Source: Oscillospiraceae bacterium (GTDB lineage Bacteria; Bacillota; Clostridia; Oscillospirales; Acutalibacteraceae). Taken from it: DNA of 33,125 nucleotides. Of this stretch, positions 1 to 7,357 are shown piece by piece. The stretch lies in the NCBI GenBank assembly GCA_015065505.1, contig SVQE01000030.1:1-33125 (forward strand). Direction: 5' to 3'. The notes below the pieces were generated by a model. It worked only from the letters and a program-made list of their open reading frames with translations, was not told where the DNA came from and did no database searches. Position 1 is the stretch's first letter; each line of letters opens with the position of its first letter. The position numbers and the translations under genes were made by a program.

Positions 1-113
1 CCTTTTGAATTGCGAACGGAGGTGCGTCCCCATGGCGAACGAATAGACGCGTCCTCTTTACTTCAGTTCCGGCAACTGAGCGACAAATCATAATTTAAGT
101 ATATCATTAATTC

Positions 114-142
114 TTGCATAATTCAATAATTACTACTATTAT
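114..142 (+). promoter_or_regulatory. Sigma-A-type promoter placed for a leaderless transcript
   Basis: TTGCAT at 114-119 and TATTAT at 137-142 are separated by 17 bp. The expected start point, about 7 nt after the -10, falls on or next to the ATG at 149. No Shine-Dalgarno-like sequence precedes that ATG, and an in-frame TAA lies about ten codons upstream with no alternative start between. The mRNA may therefore have no 5' leader. Confidence 0.5.
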
Positions 143-148
143 ATAGAT

Positions 149-2005
149 ATGGAAAATGTATTTAACGGAAAATGGATTGCCCCTGCAGAGATTAACAAGA
201 ATCTGCACGCAGTTTTTTCAAAAGCCTTCTGTATTGACGAAGCTTTTGAAAATGCAAGAATCAGAATAAGCGCTGATGATTACTTCAGGCTTTATATAAA
301 CGGAGAATTTGTCGGTCAGGGTCCTGCACCGTCTTATTCCTTTGCGTATAATTACAACGAATTTGACATAAAAAGCTATCTGAAAATCGGCGAAAATGAA
401 ATAAGGGTTATTGTTTATTATCAGGGGCTTATAAACAGGGTTTGGGTAAGCGGTGATAATAAAGTCGGAATGATAGCCGATGTTTTCATTGATGATGAGC
501 CTGCTCTTGCAACCGATAAAAGCTGGAAATACCAAATTGATGAAAGCTTCATTGAAAGCGAGACCGTTGGTTATGAAACCGCTTTTCTTGAAAACAGGGA
601 TTTAAGAATACCTTTGGGCAAAGCAAAAAATGCCGTTGAGGTTAATCACGGCTATATTTTTAAAAGCGAGCCCTTCCCTGCCGTTCAGATAACGCCGAAA
701 AAGGCTGAGCCTGTTATAAAAGGAAACACATATTTCTATGATTTCAAGCAGGAATATGTTTGCAATATAAAAATAAATGCCTGCTGTAATGAAGCAGGCA
801 AAAGGCTGATAATTCGCTGTGCCGAGGAGCTTGATGAGAACGGCAGCCTGCGTTTTGATATGCGCTGCGGCGTTAAATATGAGGAATACTGTATTCTTGA
901 TAAGGGCGAAAACACAATGGAGCAGTTTGATTATAAGGCGCTGCGATATCTTGAAATAACAGCTGATGAGGGAATTGAAATTAATGCAGAAATTCTGATA
1001 AGGCACTATCCTTTTGCTGATTTCAGCTTTGAAACAGCTAACAAAAAGCTTAATTCTGTTTTGAACCTGTGCAAAAATACTATTCTGCTCGGCGCTCAGG
1101 AGGCTTTCGTTGACTGCCCAACAAGGGAAAAGGGGCAATATCTCGGCGATACCTTCATTTCGGGCTTTGCTCATTATTATCTTACAAAGGACTGCCGATT
1201 GCTGAAAAAAGCACTTGAGGATTTTGCAAATTCAATAAAGCACAGCGCCAGCTTTCTTGCAGTTGCGCCCTGCGCGTATCATCAGGAAATTGCAGATTAT
1301 TCTCTTTTGTTTTCAAATGCAGTTTATAAATATTTCAGTCTCACAAACGATATTGAGTTTCTTAAAAAAATGCTGCCTGCTATTGATTTTATCAACAGCT
1401 ATTATGCAGAGTTTGAGGACGCTGACGGCTTGCTTATCAATGCCGACAGGCAGTGGAATCTTGTTGACTGGCCCGAGAATATGAGGGATGATTACGAATT
1501 TACCGATAAACACTGTGTTTTAAACGCACACTATATTAATTCAGTAATATATGAAGAAAAAATAAAAGATGCGCTTGGCATCGAGTATAAAAACAAATCG
1601 CAAGCGCTGATTAAAAGCTTTAATAACGCATTTTTAAGTGAAAAAACCGGATTATATGTTGACAATTCATTTTGCACTCATTCCTCCATTCATTCAAATA
1701 TGCTCCCTCTTGCCTTCGGAATAAGCAACAATACGGAGATTGCCGATTATCTGGTTAAAAGAGGTATGGAGTGTTCGCCCTTTATGGCGTATTTATTCCT
1801 TAAAGCACTTTGCGTATCAGGCAGAGAAAAAGAAGCACTGAGTTTTATTACATCAGACAAAAAACACAGCTGGATGAATATGATTAATGAAGGCGCAACA
1901 ACTCTTTTTGAAGCCTGGGGCAAGGACGAAAAATGGAACACAAGCCTCTTTCATCCCTGGGGCGCAGCGCCCTTGCTCATTTATTTTGAATATCTTGAAA
2001 ATTGA
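149..2005 (+). CDS. Alpha-L-rhamnosidase-like (GH78-type) glycoside hydrolase
   Basis: 618 aa, no signal peptide, so probably cytoplasmic. Residues 1-120 look like the beta-sandwich found at the N-terminus of bacterial rhamnosidases (ARIRISADDYFRLYINGE). Residues 190-290 form a second beta domain, and from about 295 there is an alpha/alpha six-hairpin catalytic barrel. DCPTRE at 322-327 and the downstream YLGD correspond to the acidic DCPxRE region of GH78, and the C-terminal NEGATTLFEAW ... HPWGAAP segment is also typical of that family. It should remove terminal alpha-L-rhamnose from oligosaccharides or glycosides taken into the cell. The protein is short compared with many GH78 enzymes (often 800-1000 aa), and an activity on another sugar is possible. 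No transporter gene is next to it. The start is fixed by an upstream in-frame stop, but there is no ribosome binding site. Confidence 0.75.
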   Translation: MENVFNGKWIAPAEINKNLHAVFSKAFCIDEAFENARIRISADDYFRLYINGEFVGQGPAPSYSFAYNYNEFDIKSYLKIGENEIRVIVYYQGLINRVWVSGDNKVGMIADVFIDDEPALATDKSWKYQIDESFIESETVGYETAFLENRDLRIPLGKAKNAVEVNHGYIFKSEPFPAVQITPKKAEPVIKGNTYFYDFKQEYVCNIKINACCNEAGKRLIIRCAEELDENGSLRFDMRCGVKYEEYCILDKGENTMEQFDYKALRYLEITADEGIEINAEILIRHYPFADFSFETANKKLNSVLNLCKNTILLGAQEAFVDCPTREKGQYLGDTFISGFAHYYLTKDCRLLKKALEDFANSIKHSASFLAVAPCAYHQEIADYSLLFSNAVYKYFSLTNDIEFLKKMLPAIDFINSYYAEFEDADGLLINADRQWNLVDWPENMRDDYEFTDKHCVLNAHYINSVIYEEKIKDALGIEYKNKSQALIKSFNNAFLSEKTGLYVDNSFCTHSSIHSNMLPLAFGISNNTEIADYLVKRGMECSPFMAYLFLKALCVSGREKEALSFITSDKKHSWMNMINEGATTLFEAWGKDEKWNTSLFHPWGAAPLLIYFEYLEN

Positions 2006-2013
2006 AATATAAT
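1986..2013 (+). promoter_or_regulatory. Promoter for the cobalamin riboswitch transcript
   Basis: TTGAAT (1986-1991) and TATAAT (2008-2013) are separated by 16 bp and overlap the 3' end of the rhamnosidase gene. Transcription would start near 2020, just upstream of the aptamer, so the downstream gene has its own transcription unit. Confidence 0.6.
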
Positions 2014-2027
2014 GTGATAGTATATAT

Positions 2028-2185
2028 TCGCAGCATACGGAATCGGGTGAGAATCCCGAGCAACCGCCATTACCGTATTTGACGAAAAAAATCCATTATG
2101 CCATTGAGAATTATTTCTTGAGAAGGCGGATTTTACGGGCGCAGTCCTATATCATAAGTCGGGAGACGCGCTGCACATTCAGTAT
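2028..2185 (+). promoter_or_regulatory. Cobalamin (B12) riboswitch aptamer
   Basis: The segment 2039-2078 carries the conserved core of cobalamin riboswitches: GGAATCGGGTGAGAATCCC, then GAGCAACCGCC and TTACCGTA. The B12 box follows at about 2156-2173 as AAGTCGGGAGACGCGCTG, close to the usual AGYCAGGAGACCTGC. The 5' part is short, as in the AdoCbl-variant type. A strong terminator follows at 2247, so cobalamin would be expected to repress the downstream gene by premature termination. The boundaries are approximate because the P1 helix was not resolved. Confidence 0.85.
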
Positions 2186-2246
2186 ATTCTTGGGCAATGG
2201 AAGAATGGGGCTGAAAACGGCATTTATGCCTTTTTTCGCTATGCTT

Positions 2247-2277
2247 AACTCTTCCCTTCCCGGGAAGAGTTTTTTAT
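2247..2277 (+). terminator. Riboswitch expression-platform terminator
   Basis: A 10-bp stem pairs AACTCTTCCC (2247-2256) with GGGAAGAGTT (2262-2271) around a 5-nt loop and is followed by a T run. It lies between the cobalamin aptamer and the ribosome binding site of the next gene, so it is the likely switch rather than the end of the upstream gene. Confidence 0.85.
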
Positions 2278-2296
2278 TGTTTTATTGGAGGAAAAT

Positions 2297-4447
2297 ATGA
2301 AAAGAACATTATCAATTTTATTATCACTTGTTCTTGCATTAACAAGCCTTGGGGCAGGCACGGCTGTTTTTGCAACTGAACAAAAGAAAATCACTGTTGA
2401 ATACAGCGTTTTTGACGGTGAATTCACAAAAGAGCCGACCTCAATCGAGGTTACGGCTGATTTATCGGATAAATACGGACTTACGGATGCCGGAAATGAG
2501 CCGACTGTGCTTGATGCAACGATTGCCGCTCATCTTGATTTGCTGGGCTCTGCAGATTCATTATCAGTTACCGAACAGGGCTGGATAATCTCGGCGTTCA
2601 ATAAAGACGGTTCATCGCTCAGCTACCGCGTCAGCGGCAACTATGCAGGCGGAATTAACGACGCCGTTAAAAACGGCGACTATGTTGAATATATGTTTTA
2701 TCAGGACACTCTGGGCTGGGGCGACGCATATTCCTTCTTCAACACAAGAAGCGTTGATGCAACAGTTAAGCAGAATGTTACCCTCACCCTTTCAAAAGAG
2801 GGATATGACGCAAGCTGGAACCCAGTTGTTGCGCCTGCTGCAAATGCAAATGTAAAAGTTAACGGCGAAGCCTTCGGCACAACCGATGAAAACGGCAGAA
2901 TTAATCTCAGCTTTGATAAAATAGGAACATATAAAATCAGCACCGAGAATAATATCGGCGGAGCTCCGATTTTTGCACCGTGGTGCGTTATCAATGTTTC
3001 AACAAAGCTCTATGATTATGTTAATAAAGAAACCTTCGGCGCTGCCGAATACCTTTTAAACGGCGCCCAAGCCTTCGGCGTTGAAAACGCGGTTGACTTT
3101 TTAACATATCTCAAATCGGGCTATGACACAGGCAAATATGAAGAAGCATTTCTTGCAAGCGTTAAGGCAAATCTTGATGTAAACGGCGGAAAGCTTGTAA
3201 CACCCGCAGTTGCAGGATATAACAGCGAAATGGGAATTTACGGCGCTGTTATTCAGATTCTTTTCATTCTCGGCATCAACCCTGCTGATTTTGAGGGATA
3301 TAATCTTATCGACGCTTTTAAGAGCATTGATTTAAGTGCTTCATATCATCCCTATTATTACAGAGCTGCGATTGAGGCTGCCGACGAGACTTTTGCAAAA
3401 ACGCTCTGTGATAAATATATTGCAGATTTCTATGTTTCAGGCAGCGGTCTTAACTACTGGGGCTTTTCCTGCGACAACACCGCGCATTTCTTAACTTCAA
3501 TCGCAAAATACAAGAGCGATTATTCCCAGTATGTTGCAGATGCCAAAGCCGTTATTAAATCATACACCAAAGAAAACGGCGCTTTCTGCGACCCAACCTG
3601 GGCGCCCGATATTAACGCAGATTCAACCGCACTTGCAATGATGGCATTTGCATCCGTCGGCAATATTGAAACTGCTTTCACCTATTATAAAAACCTTGTT
3701 TCAGGCTTTGAAAGCGAAAAAGCAGGCGTTTTCGGCTACACTGACGATGAGGCTAACGCATATGCAACAAAGGACGCTCTTTTAGCCCTTGAATATTTCA
3801 GAAATGAAATATTCTCTCAGGGCTTCGAGCATCCCGAGGAAGTAATAAAAACAAAAACAGTTAAAGCAACAACAAAGAAAAACGGCAGTATAACCAAAAC
3901 CTGCGTTATCTGCAATAAAACATCTAAAACAACAATCTATTATCCCAAAACAGTTACCCTTTCAAAAACCGCATTCACCTATACGGGCAATGTTATTCAC
4001 CCCAAATTCACGGTTAAGGACAGCAGCGGCAAAACCATATCTTCAAAGAACTATTCGGTTAAATATTCAAAGAATAAGGGTGTCGGAACTGCTTCGATGA
4101 CAATAACCTTCAAGGGTAACTACAGCGGCAGCATAACAAAAACCTTTAAGATTAATCCGAAAGGAACTAAGCTCACAAAGCTTACCAAGGGTAAAAAGAG
4201 CCTTACGGCTAAATGGAACAAGCAGAGCACCAAAACCAGCGGTTATCAGCTTCAGTATGCAACAAACAAAGCGTTCACAAACAACAAAAAGCTTGTTACC
4301 GTTTCGAACAGAAACACAACAAAAAAGACCGTTAACGGTCTTAAGAGCAAGCAAAAGTACTATGTAAGAGTAAGAACCTATAAGGTTGTTAACGGCACAA
4401 AGTACTATTCAAAGTGGTCGGGATATAAGACGGTAACAACAAAATAG
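2297..4447 (+). CDS. Secreted transcobalamin-like (DUF4430) protein with Fn3 domain
   Basis: 716 aa from the ATG at 2297, preceded 5 bp away by GGAGG (2287-2291). Residues 1-27 are a Sec signal peptide (basic start, LLSLVLALTSLGAG core, AVFA cleavage motif). Residues about 35-195 match the DUF4430 fold, which resembles the C-terminal domain of eukaryotic transcobalamin. Residues about 215-505 are helical repeats like the alpha/alpha barrel of transcobalamin, intrinsic factor and prenyltransferase-fold proteins. A basic, Lys/Thr-rich segment with a CxxC pair (about 515-625) leads into a C-terminal Fn3 domain (about 627-716, ending YSKWSGYKTVTTK), probably for cell-wall attachment or binding. 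Control by a cobalamin riboswitch supports a role in extracellular corrinoid capture. That function is inference; no B12 transporter gene is adjacent. The TAG stop is the first part of a heptamer repeat array. Confidence 0.8.
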   Translation: MKRTLSILLSLVLALTSLGAGTAVFATEQKKITVEYSVFDGEFTKEPTSIEVTADLSDKYGLTDAGNEPTVLDATIAAHLDLLGSADSLSVTEQGWIISAFNKDGSSLSYRVSGNYAGGINDAVKNGDYVEYMFYQDTLGWGDAYSFFNTRSVDATVKQNVTLTLSKEGYDASWNPVVAPAANANVKVNGEAFGTTDENGRINLSFDKIGTYKISTENNIGGAPIFAPWCVINVSTKLYDYVNKETFGAAEYLLNGAQAFGVENAVDFLTYLKSGYDTGKYEEAFLASVKANLDVNGGKLVTPAVAGYNSEMGIYGAVIQILFILGINPADFEGYNLIDAFKSIDLSASYHPYYYRAAIEAADETFAKTLCDKYIADFYVSGSGLNYWGFSCDNTAHFLTSIAKYKSDYSQYVADAKAVIKSYTKENGAFCDPTWAPDINADSTALAMMAFASVGNIETAFTYYKNLVSGFESEKAGVFGYTDDEANAYATKDALLALEYFRNEIFSQGFEHPEEVIKTKTVKATTKKNGSITKTCVICNKTSKTTIYYPKTVTLSKTAFTYTGNVIHPKFTVKDSSGKTISSKNYSVKYSKNKGVGTASMTITFKGNYSGSITKTFKINPKGTKLTKLTKGKKSLTAKWNKQSTKTSGYQLQYATNKAFTNNKKLVTVSNRNTTKKTVNGLKSKQKYYVRVRTYKVVNGTKYYSKWSGYKTVTTK

Positions 4448-4490
4448 TGCATAGTGCATAGTTATCGGTTTCTTTCGGTCAATAAATTGA
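4445..4490 (+). repeat. Heptamer array A with partial reverse core
   Basis: TAGTGCA occurs twice (4445-4451, 4452-4458), followed by TAGTTAT (4459-4465). The next bases, CGGTTTCTTTCGGTCAATAA, resemble the reverse complement of the core shared by the elements at 8940 and 24095. The first unit supplies the stop codon of the preceding gene. Confidence 0.55.
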
Positions 4491-4504
4491 TACAAGCATA
4501 AAAA

Positions 4505-4536
4505 CAGGACTTCCTTTTTCGGGAAGTCCTTGTTTG
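4505..4536. terminator. Bidirectional terminator
   Basis: AGGACTTCC (4506-4514) pairs with GGAAGTCCT (4522-4530) around a 7-nt loop. A T-rich tract follows on both strands. It would end both the secreted-protein transcript (plus) and the higBA transcript (minus). Confidence 0.8.
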
Positions 4537-4537
4537 T

Positions 4538-4813
4538 TTATACAACCGAAACCGTTAACTTTAAACCAAGAGGCTGCATAATTTTTATTAAGGTTTCGAC
4601 ATTAGGTGTAGTTTTAAATGTTTCTATTCTTGCAACCGACGATTGAGGAATACCGCAAAGCTGAGCTAATTCCCGCTGGCTTAAGCCCATAGCATTGCGC
4701 TTGTCAATAATTGCGCTCACTATAGACGCAAGCTCCTCAATTTCCTCCATATCTTTTTTAGACTCTTCATCTATACTTTTAACATGTTTTTTATAGTCTT
4801 CCCAAGTTCTCAT
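4538..4813 (-). CDS. HigA-like antitoxin, XRE-family HTH
   Basis: 91 aa. The C-terminal half is a Cro/CI helix-turn-helix (GLSQRELAQLCGIPQSSVARIE, about 43-64) followed by TPNVETLIKIMQPLGLKLTV, a typical antitoxin ending. The N-terminal half is charged and helical and probably wraps the toxin. The start codon overlaps the toxin stop in an ATGA, and AGGAGG lies 8 bp upstream. The toxin-first order is that of higBA systems. It should neutralise the toxin and repress the operon through the palindrome at 5211-5230. Confidence 0.85.
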   Translation of the reverse strand: MRTWEDYKKHVKSIDEESKKDMEEIEELASIVSAIIDKRNAMGLSQRELAQLCGIPQSSVARIETFKTTPNVETLIKIMQPLGLKLTVSVV

Positions 4814-5178
4814 TCTGAAGCCTCCTTTCGTGATATATAATCTGCCCTTTCGGACTTTGCTTTTTCAATTTCTCGTTTAGGCGTCTTTTGTGTTTTCTTT
4901 CTGAAATGATGAAGCAATACAAAAGTGTTTTCCTGAAAGAAAAAGTAAAAAACTCTGTTGTTTCCGGGACGAAGCTCCCATATTCCGTCGTCAAGATGCT
5001 TAGTGATGTTTTCAGGTAATCGAGTTCCGCTGTTTTTCAACAATTCAATATAAAAAGTGATTTGTTTATATTGAATTCGCAAATCTTTGTTGTTTGCAGA
5101 TTGCTTGCGCAGTGATTCAAGAAAATCCCAAAGCTCCGATTCGCCTTTATTGTTCTCATAAAACTCAATATTAAACAT
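4810..5178 (-). CDS. HigB/RelE-type toxin (Gp49-like)
   Basis: 122 aa from the ATG at 5178, preceded by AAGGAA. A longer frame extends upstream, but the promoter and operator lie in it, so this start is preferred. It has the pattern of phage-derived Gp49-like HigB toxins: an N-terminal strand FNIEFYENNKGESELWDFLESL, then LPENITKHLDDGIWELRPGNNRVFYFF and FVLLHHFRKKTQKTP, where the Arg/His/Lys-rich strand is the usual RNA-contacting surface. Members cleave mRNA in the ribosomal A site. It is coupled to the antitoxin by a 4-nt overlap. Activity is inferred from family membership. Confidence 0.85.
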   Translation of the reverse strand: MFNIEFYENNKGESELWDFLESLRKQSANNKDLRIQYKQITFYIELLKNSGTRLPENITKHLDDGIWELRPGNNRVFYFFFQENTFVLLHHFRKKTQKTPKREIEKAKSERADYISRKEASE

Positions 5179-5209
5179 AACATTTCCTTTTCTTTTTGCT
5201 TTCACTATT

Positions 5210-5238
5210 ATGATAGCATTTATGCTATCAAATGTCAA
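5210..5238 (-). promoter_or_regulatory. higBA promoter with overlapping operator palindrome
   Basis: On the minus strand TTGACA (5238-5233) and TATCAT (5215-5210) are 17 bp apart. A 9+2+9 bp inverted repeat (TGATAGCAT/ATGCTATCA, 5211-5230) fills the spacer and -10. This is a good site for autorepression by the HTH antitoxin. Confidence 0.75.
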
Positions 5239-5270
5239 TAATTATTTGCTGTATTCTTGAATTAATACAA

Positions 5271-5336
5271 AATTCCAGTAATTGTTGAGGTTTAATTCCA
5301 GTAATTGTTGAATTTAAAATCCAGTGATTGTGATTT
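5271..5336. repeat. Three tandem copies of a 23-bp repeat
   Basis: Copies begin at 5271, 5294 and 5317, with shared core ATTCCAGTAATTGTTGA. The first two are nearly identical and the third is degenerate. They lie just upstream of the higBA promoter. The function is unknown; they could be protein-binding iterons. Confidence 0.6.
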
Positions 5337-5371
5337 TTTGGTGATAAAACAATATTATATCCTCATAAATT

Positions 5372-5486
5372 GTAGGGGTCGGCGTCCTCGACGACCCGTT
5401 GAGAAGTGTCCCTATCCATAATCATTTAAAAATGAAACAATTGTTTATCCTGTTTGACCGTAGGGGAGGGTCTCCGTGCCCTCCCA
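5372..5486. repeat. Two GTAGGGG hairpin elements in a gene-free gap
   Basis: The gap 5239-5545 has no credible gene. Besides the 23-bp repeats it holds two hairpins that both begin GTAGGGG. The first has GGGTCG (5376-5381) pairing with CGACCC (5392-5397). The second has GGGAGGG (5464-5470) pairing with CCCTCCC (5479-5485). Neither is followed by a T run, so they are dispersed palindromes rather than terminators. Confidence 0.5.
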
Positions 5487-5510
5487 TTATAATTGCGTCG
5501 CAGACCCGAA

Positions 5511-5545
5511 ACTCCTCACTCCTACGTCCTAATTCCTAACTTAAT
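5511..5545 (-). repeat. Heptamer array B
   Basis: Five consecutive 7-nt units on the plus strand: ACTCCTC, ACTCCTA, CGTCCTA, ATTCCTA, ACTTAAT. In reverse complement they resemble the TAGGAAT/TAGGAGT units of the array at 24095. The array ends exactly where the degV terminator begins. Confidence 0.6.
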
Positions 5546-5580
5546 AAAAAACTCGCCCGACTCATTCGAGTCAGGCGATA
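5546..5580 (-). terminator. degV terminator
   Basis: Read on the minus strand, CGCCTGACTC (5577-5568) pairs with GAGTCGGGCG (5563-5554), with one G-T pair and a 4-nt loop, followed by a T run. Confidence 0.85.
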
Positions 5581-5582
5581 TT

Positions 5583-6455
5583 TTATCTCTGGTTTCCGTA
5601 GAAGAAGAGTGCAACTACTCCTGCGCCTGTGTGGCATCCGATAACGGGACCGACATAGTTGATAACAACCTCTTTAACGCCGAGTTCCTTTTTAATCTGC
5701 TTTGCAAATTCCTTAACCTCGTCCTCGCAGTCGCCGTGGCTGATATAAACTGTCTGCTCCTTAGGATTAACAACAGTTTCTTTCATATGGTCAAGAAGTG
5801 CCTGAAGCGAGGCTTTTCTTCCTCTTGCCTTGCCAACATTAACAAGTCTGCCCTCATCATCAACATGCATAACGGGCTTAACATTGAGCGCCGTGCCTGC
5901 AATAGCCGTTGTTGCGCTGATTCTTCCGCCTCTTTTAAGGTGCATAAGGTCGGTTACGGTGAACCAGTGGCAGATGTTGAGCCTTATATCCTCTGCATAC
6001 TTTGCAACCTCTTCAATGCTGCCGCCCTTTTGCTTTTCGTCATAAACATATTTGACAAAAAGTCCCTGACCCATTGAAGCGCAAAGTGAATCAACAACAA
6101 TAATCTTCGCATCGGGATATTTTTCGCCGAGCTCCTCTGCAGTTATTCTTGCGTTCTGGGTTGTTGCGGAAAGTGCCGAAGAAAAACCGAGATAAAGAAT
6201 ATCTCGTCCGCTTTCAAGAATTTCTTCAAATGCCTTTTTGAATGCATCAAGGCTGGGGCACGAGCTTTTTATAACAGCTTTTGCTCTTGAACGGTTATAA
6301 AATTTCTCAAAGCTGATTTCTCTTCCGTCAAGGTAGTTTGTAAATATCTCGCCTTCAATATCAACTGTAAGCGGAACAACGGTTAATCCGAATTTATCTG
6401 CAAGATTCTGTGGTAAATCACATGATGAGTCGGTTGCCAAAACAAAATCTCTCAT
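5583..6455 (-). CDS. DegV family fatty-acid-binding protein (FakB-like)
   Basis: 290 aa from the ATG at 6455, preceded by GGAGAGGAG. The two-domain DegV fold is evident: FVLATDSSCDLP at the N-terminus, KSSCPS at 63-68 (usually TSQPS in FakB proteins), the ligand loop FSSALSATTQ (91-100), then VVDSLCASMGQG and the C-terminal HTGAGVVALFF. FakB proteins bind a fatty acid and present it to the kinase FakA, which makes acyl-phosphate for phospholipid synthesis. The gene is divergent from plsY, whose enzyme uses acyl-phosphate, which supports this role. No fakA is in the window. Cys in the SSCPS motif is a small departure from the common form. Confidence 0.88.
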   Translation of the reverse strand: MRDFVLATDSSCDLPQNLADKFGLTVVPLTVDIEGEIFTNYLDGREISFEKFYNRSRAKAVIKSSCPSLDAFKKAFEEILESGRDILYLGFSSALSATTQNARITAEELGEKYPDAKIIVVDSLCASMGQGLFVKYVYDEKQKGGSIEEVAKYAEDIRLNICHWFTVTDLMHLKRGGRISATTAIAGTALNVKPVMHVDDEGRLVNVGKARGRKASLQALLDHMKETVVNPKEQTVYISHGDCEDEVKEFAKQIKKELGVKEVVINYVGPVIGCHTGAGVVALFFYGNQR

Positions 6456-6492
6456 AATGTTATTCTCCTCTCCTTTTTTAAAAATTTTGTCT

Positions 6493-6521
6493 ATTATATA
6501 TGCTTTAAACAAACAATGCAA
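6493..6521 (-). promoter_or_regulatory. degV promoter
   Basis: On the minus strand TTGCAT (6521-6516) and TATAAT (6498-6493) are separated by 17 bp, about 40 bp from the start codon. Confidence 0.7.
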
Positions 6522-6570
6522 GAAAAAATCATTTTTTATATAAATATTTTATAAATATGAAATAAAAGAC

Positions 6571-6599
6571 TTAACATTTCAAAAAAATGCTGTTATAAT
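6571..6599 (+). promoter_or_regulatory. plsY promoter
   Basis: TTAACA (6571-6576) and TATAAT (6594-6599) are 17 bp apart and lie 36 bp upstream of the plsY start. It diverges from the degV promoter. Confidence 0.7.
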
Positions 6600-6634
6600 T
6601 CAGGTAATATTCAGAAAAAAACAGGTGATAAAAA

Positions 6635-7357
6635 ATGAAAACAGTTCTTCTTCTTTTAATAAGCGCGGTTTTATCATATGTTATCGGAAGCCTGAACAGC
6701 TCTGTAATTATCAGCCGTGTTATTAAAAAAGACGATATACGCAATTCGGGAAGCGGCAACGCAGGCGCAACAAATATGGTTAGAACCTACGGGCAAATCT
6801 GGGGAATTCTTGCATTCATGCTCGATTTTCTCAAGGTGCTTCTTGCATATCTGATTGTTTGGGCAATTTTCAGCAATGTTGATGCCGCCATATTTGAACA
6901 ATATGAATATTTCTTCAAGGTTATTACAGGCTTTTTCTGCTTCATCGGTCATATTTATCCCTGCTTTTTCGGCTTTAAAGGCGGCAAGGGCATAACCGTT
7001 TGCGCAGCTATGATTTGCCTGCTTGACTGGAGAATGTTTGTTCTCGGCTTCATTCTTTTCTTTGCGATAGTTTTCATAACAAAATATATTTCCTTCTCTT
7101 CAATTCTTTTTGCAGTGGTTTATCCCGTTTGCACCTACATTCTTTTTGATAAGGAATACAGATTCATTGAGCACTATATAAAATCAAAAAACACCTTCGG
7201 CGAGGACGAAATGAAATTCAGGTTAATTGCACTTGCAATTTCAATTCTTTTCTCGGTTATCGTTCTTATTAAGCACAGAGAAAATATCAAGCGCCTTCTC
7301 AAGGGTGAGGAAAACAAAATAGGTTCAAAAAAGAAAAATAAGGAAAATGGGCAATAA
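6635..7357 (+). CDS. plsY: Acyl-phosphate:glycerol-3-phosphate acyltransferase PlsY
   Basis: 240 aa integral membrane enzyme that transfers an acyl group from acyl-phosphate to glycerol 3-phosphate, giving lysophosphatidate, the first step of phospholipid synthesis. The three family motifs are intact: GSGNAGATN (39-47), GHIYP (105-109) and GFKGGKG (113-119). Several hydrophobic helices span the chain, starting at residues 4-20. The C-terminus is unusually basic (KKKNKENGQ). AGGTG precedes the ATG. The last 11 bp overlap the clc gene, so the two are probably cotranscribed and translationally coupled. The upstream divergent degV/fakB-like gene serves the same pathway. Confidence 0.95.
   Translation: MKTVLLLLISAVLSYVIGSLNSSVIISRVIKKDDIRNSGSGNAGATNMVRTYGQIWGILAFMLDFLKVLLAYLIVWAIFSNVDAAIFEQYEYFFKVITGFFCFIGHIYPCFFGFKGGKGITVCAAMICLLDWRMFVLGFILFFAIVFITKYISFSSILFAVVYPVCTYILFDKEYRFIEHYIKSKNTFGEDEMKFRLIALAISILFSVIVLIKHRENIKRLLKGEENKIGSKKKNKENGQ

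Noticed and set aside
602-1174. 190-codon open frame on the minus strand opposite the rhamnosidase gene
   Set aside because: No ribosome binding site or domain, and the sense strand has full-length conserved coding sequence.
2210-2237. GGCA/TGCC hairpin with T run upstream of the main riboswitch terminator
   Set aside because: Only 4 bp with a TTTA loop, too weak to terminate alone; the 10-bp stem at 2247 is the better candidate.
5493-6077. 194-codon open frame on the plus strand opposite degV
   Set aside because: It lies antisense to a well-conserved DegV gene, crosses a repeat and a terminator, and its translation shows no recognisable domain.
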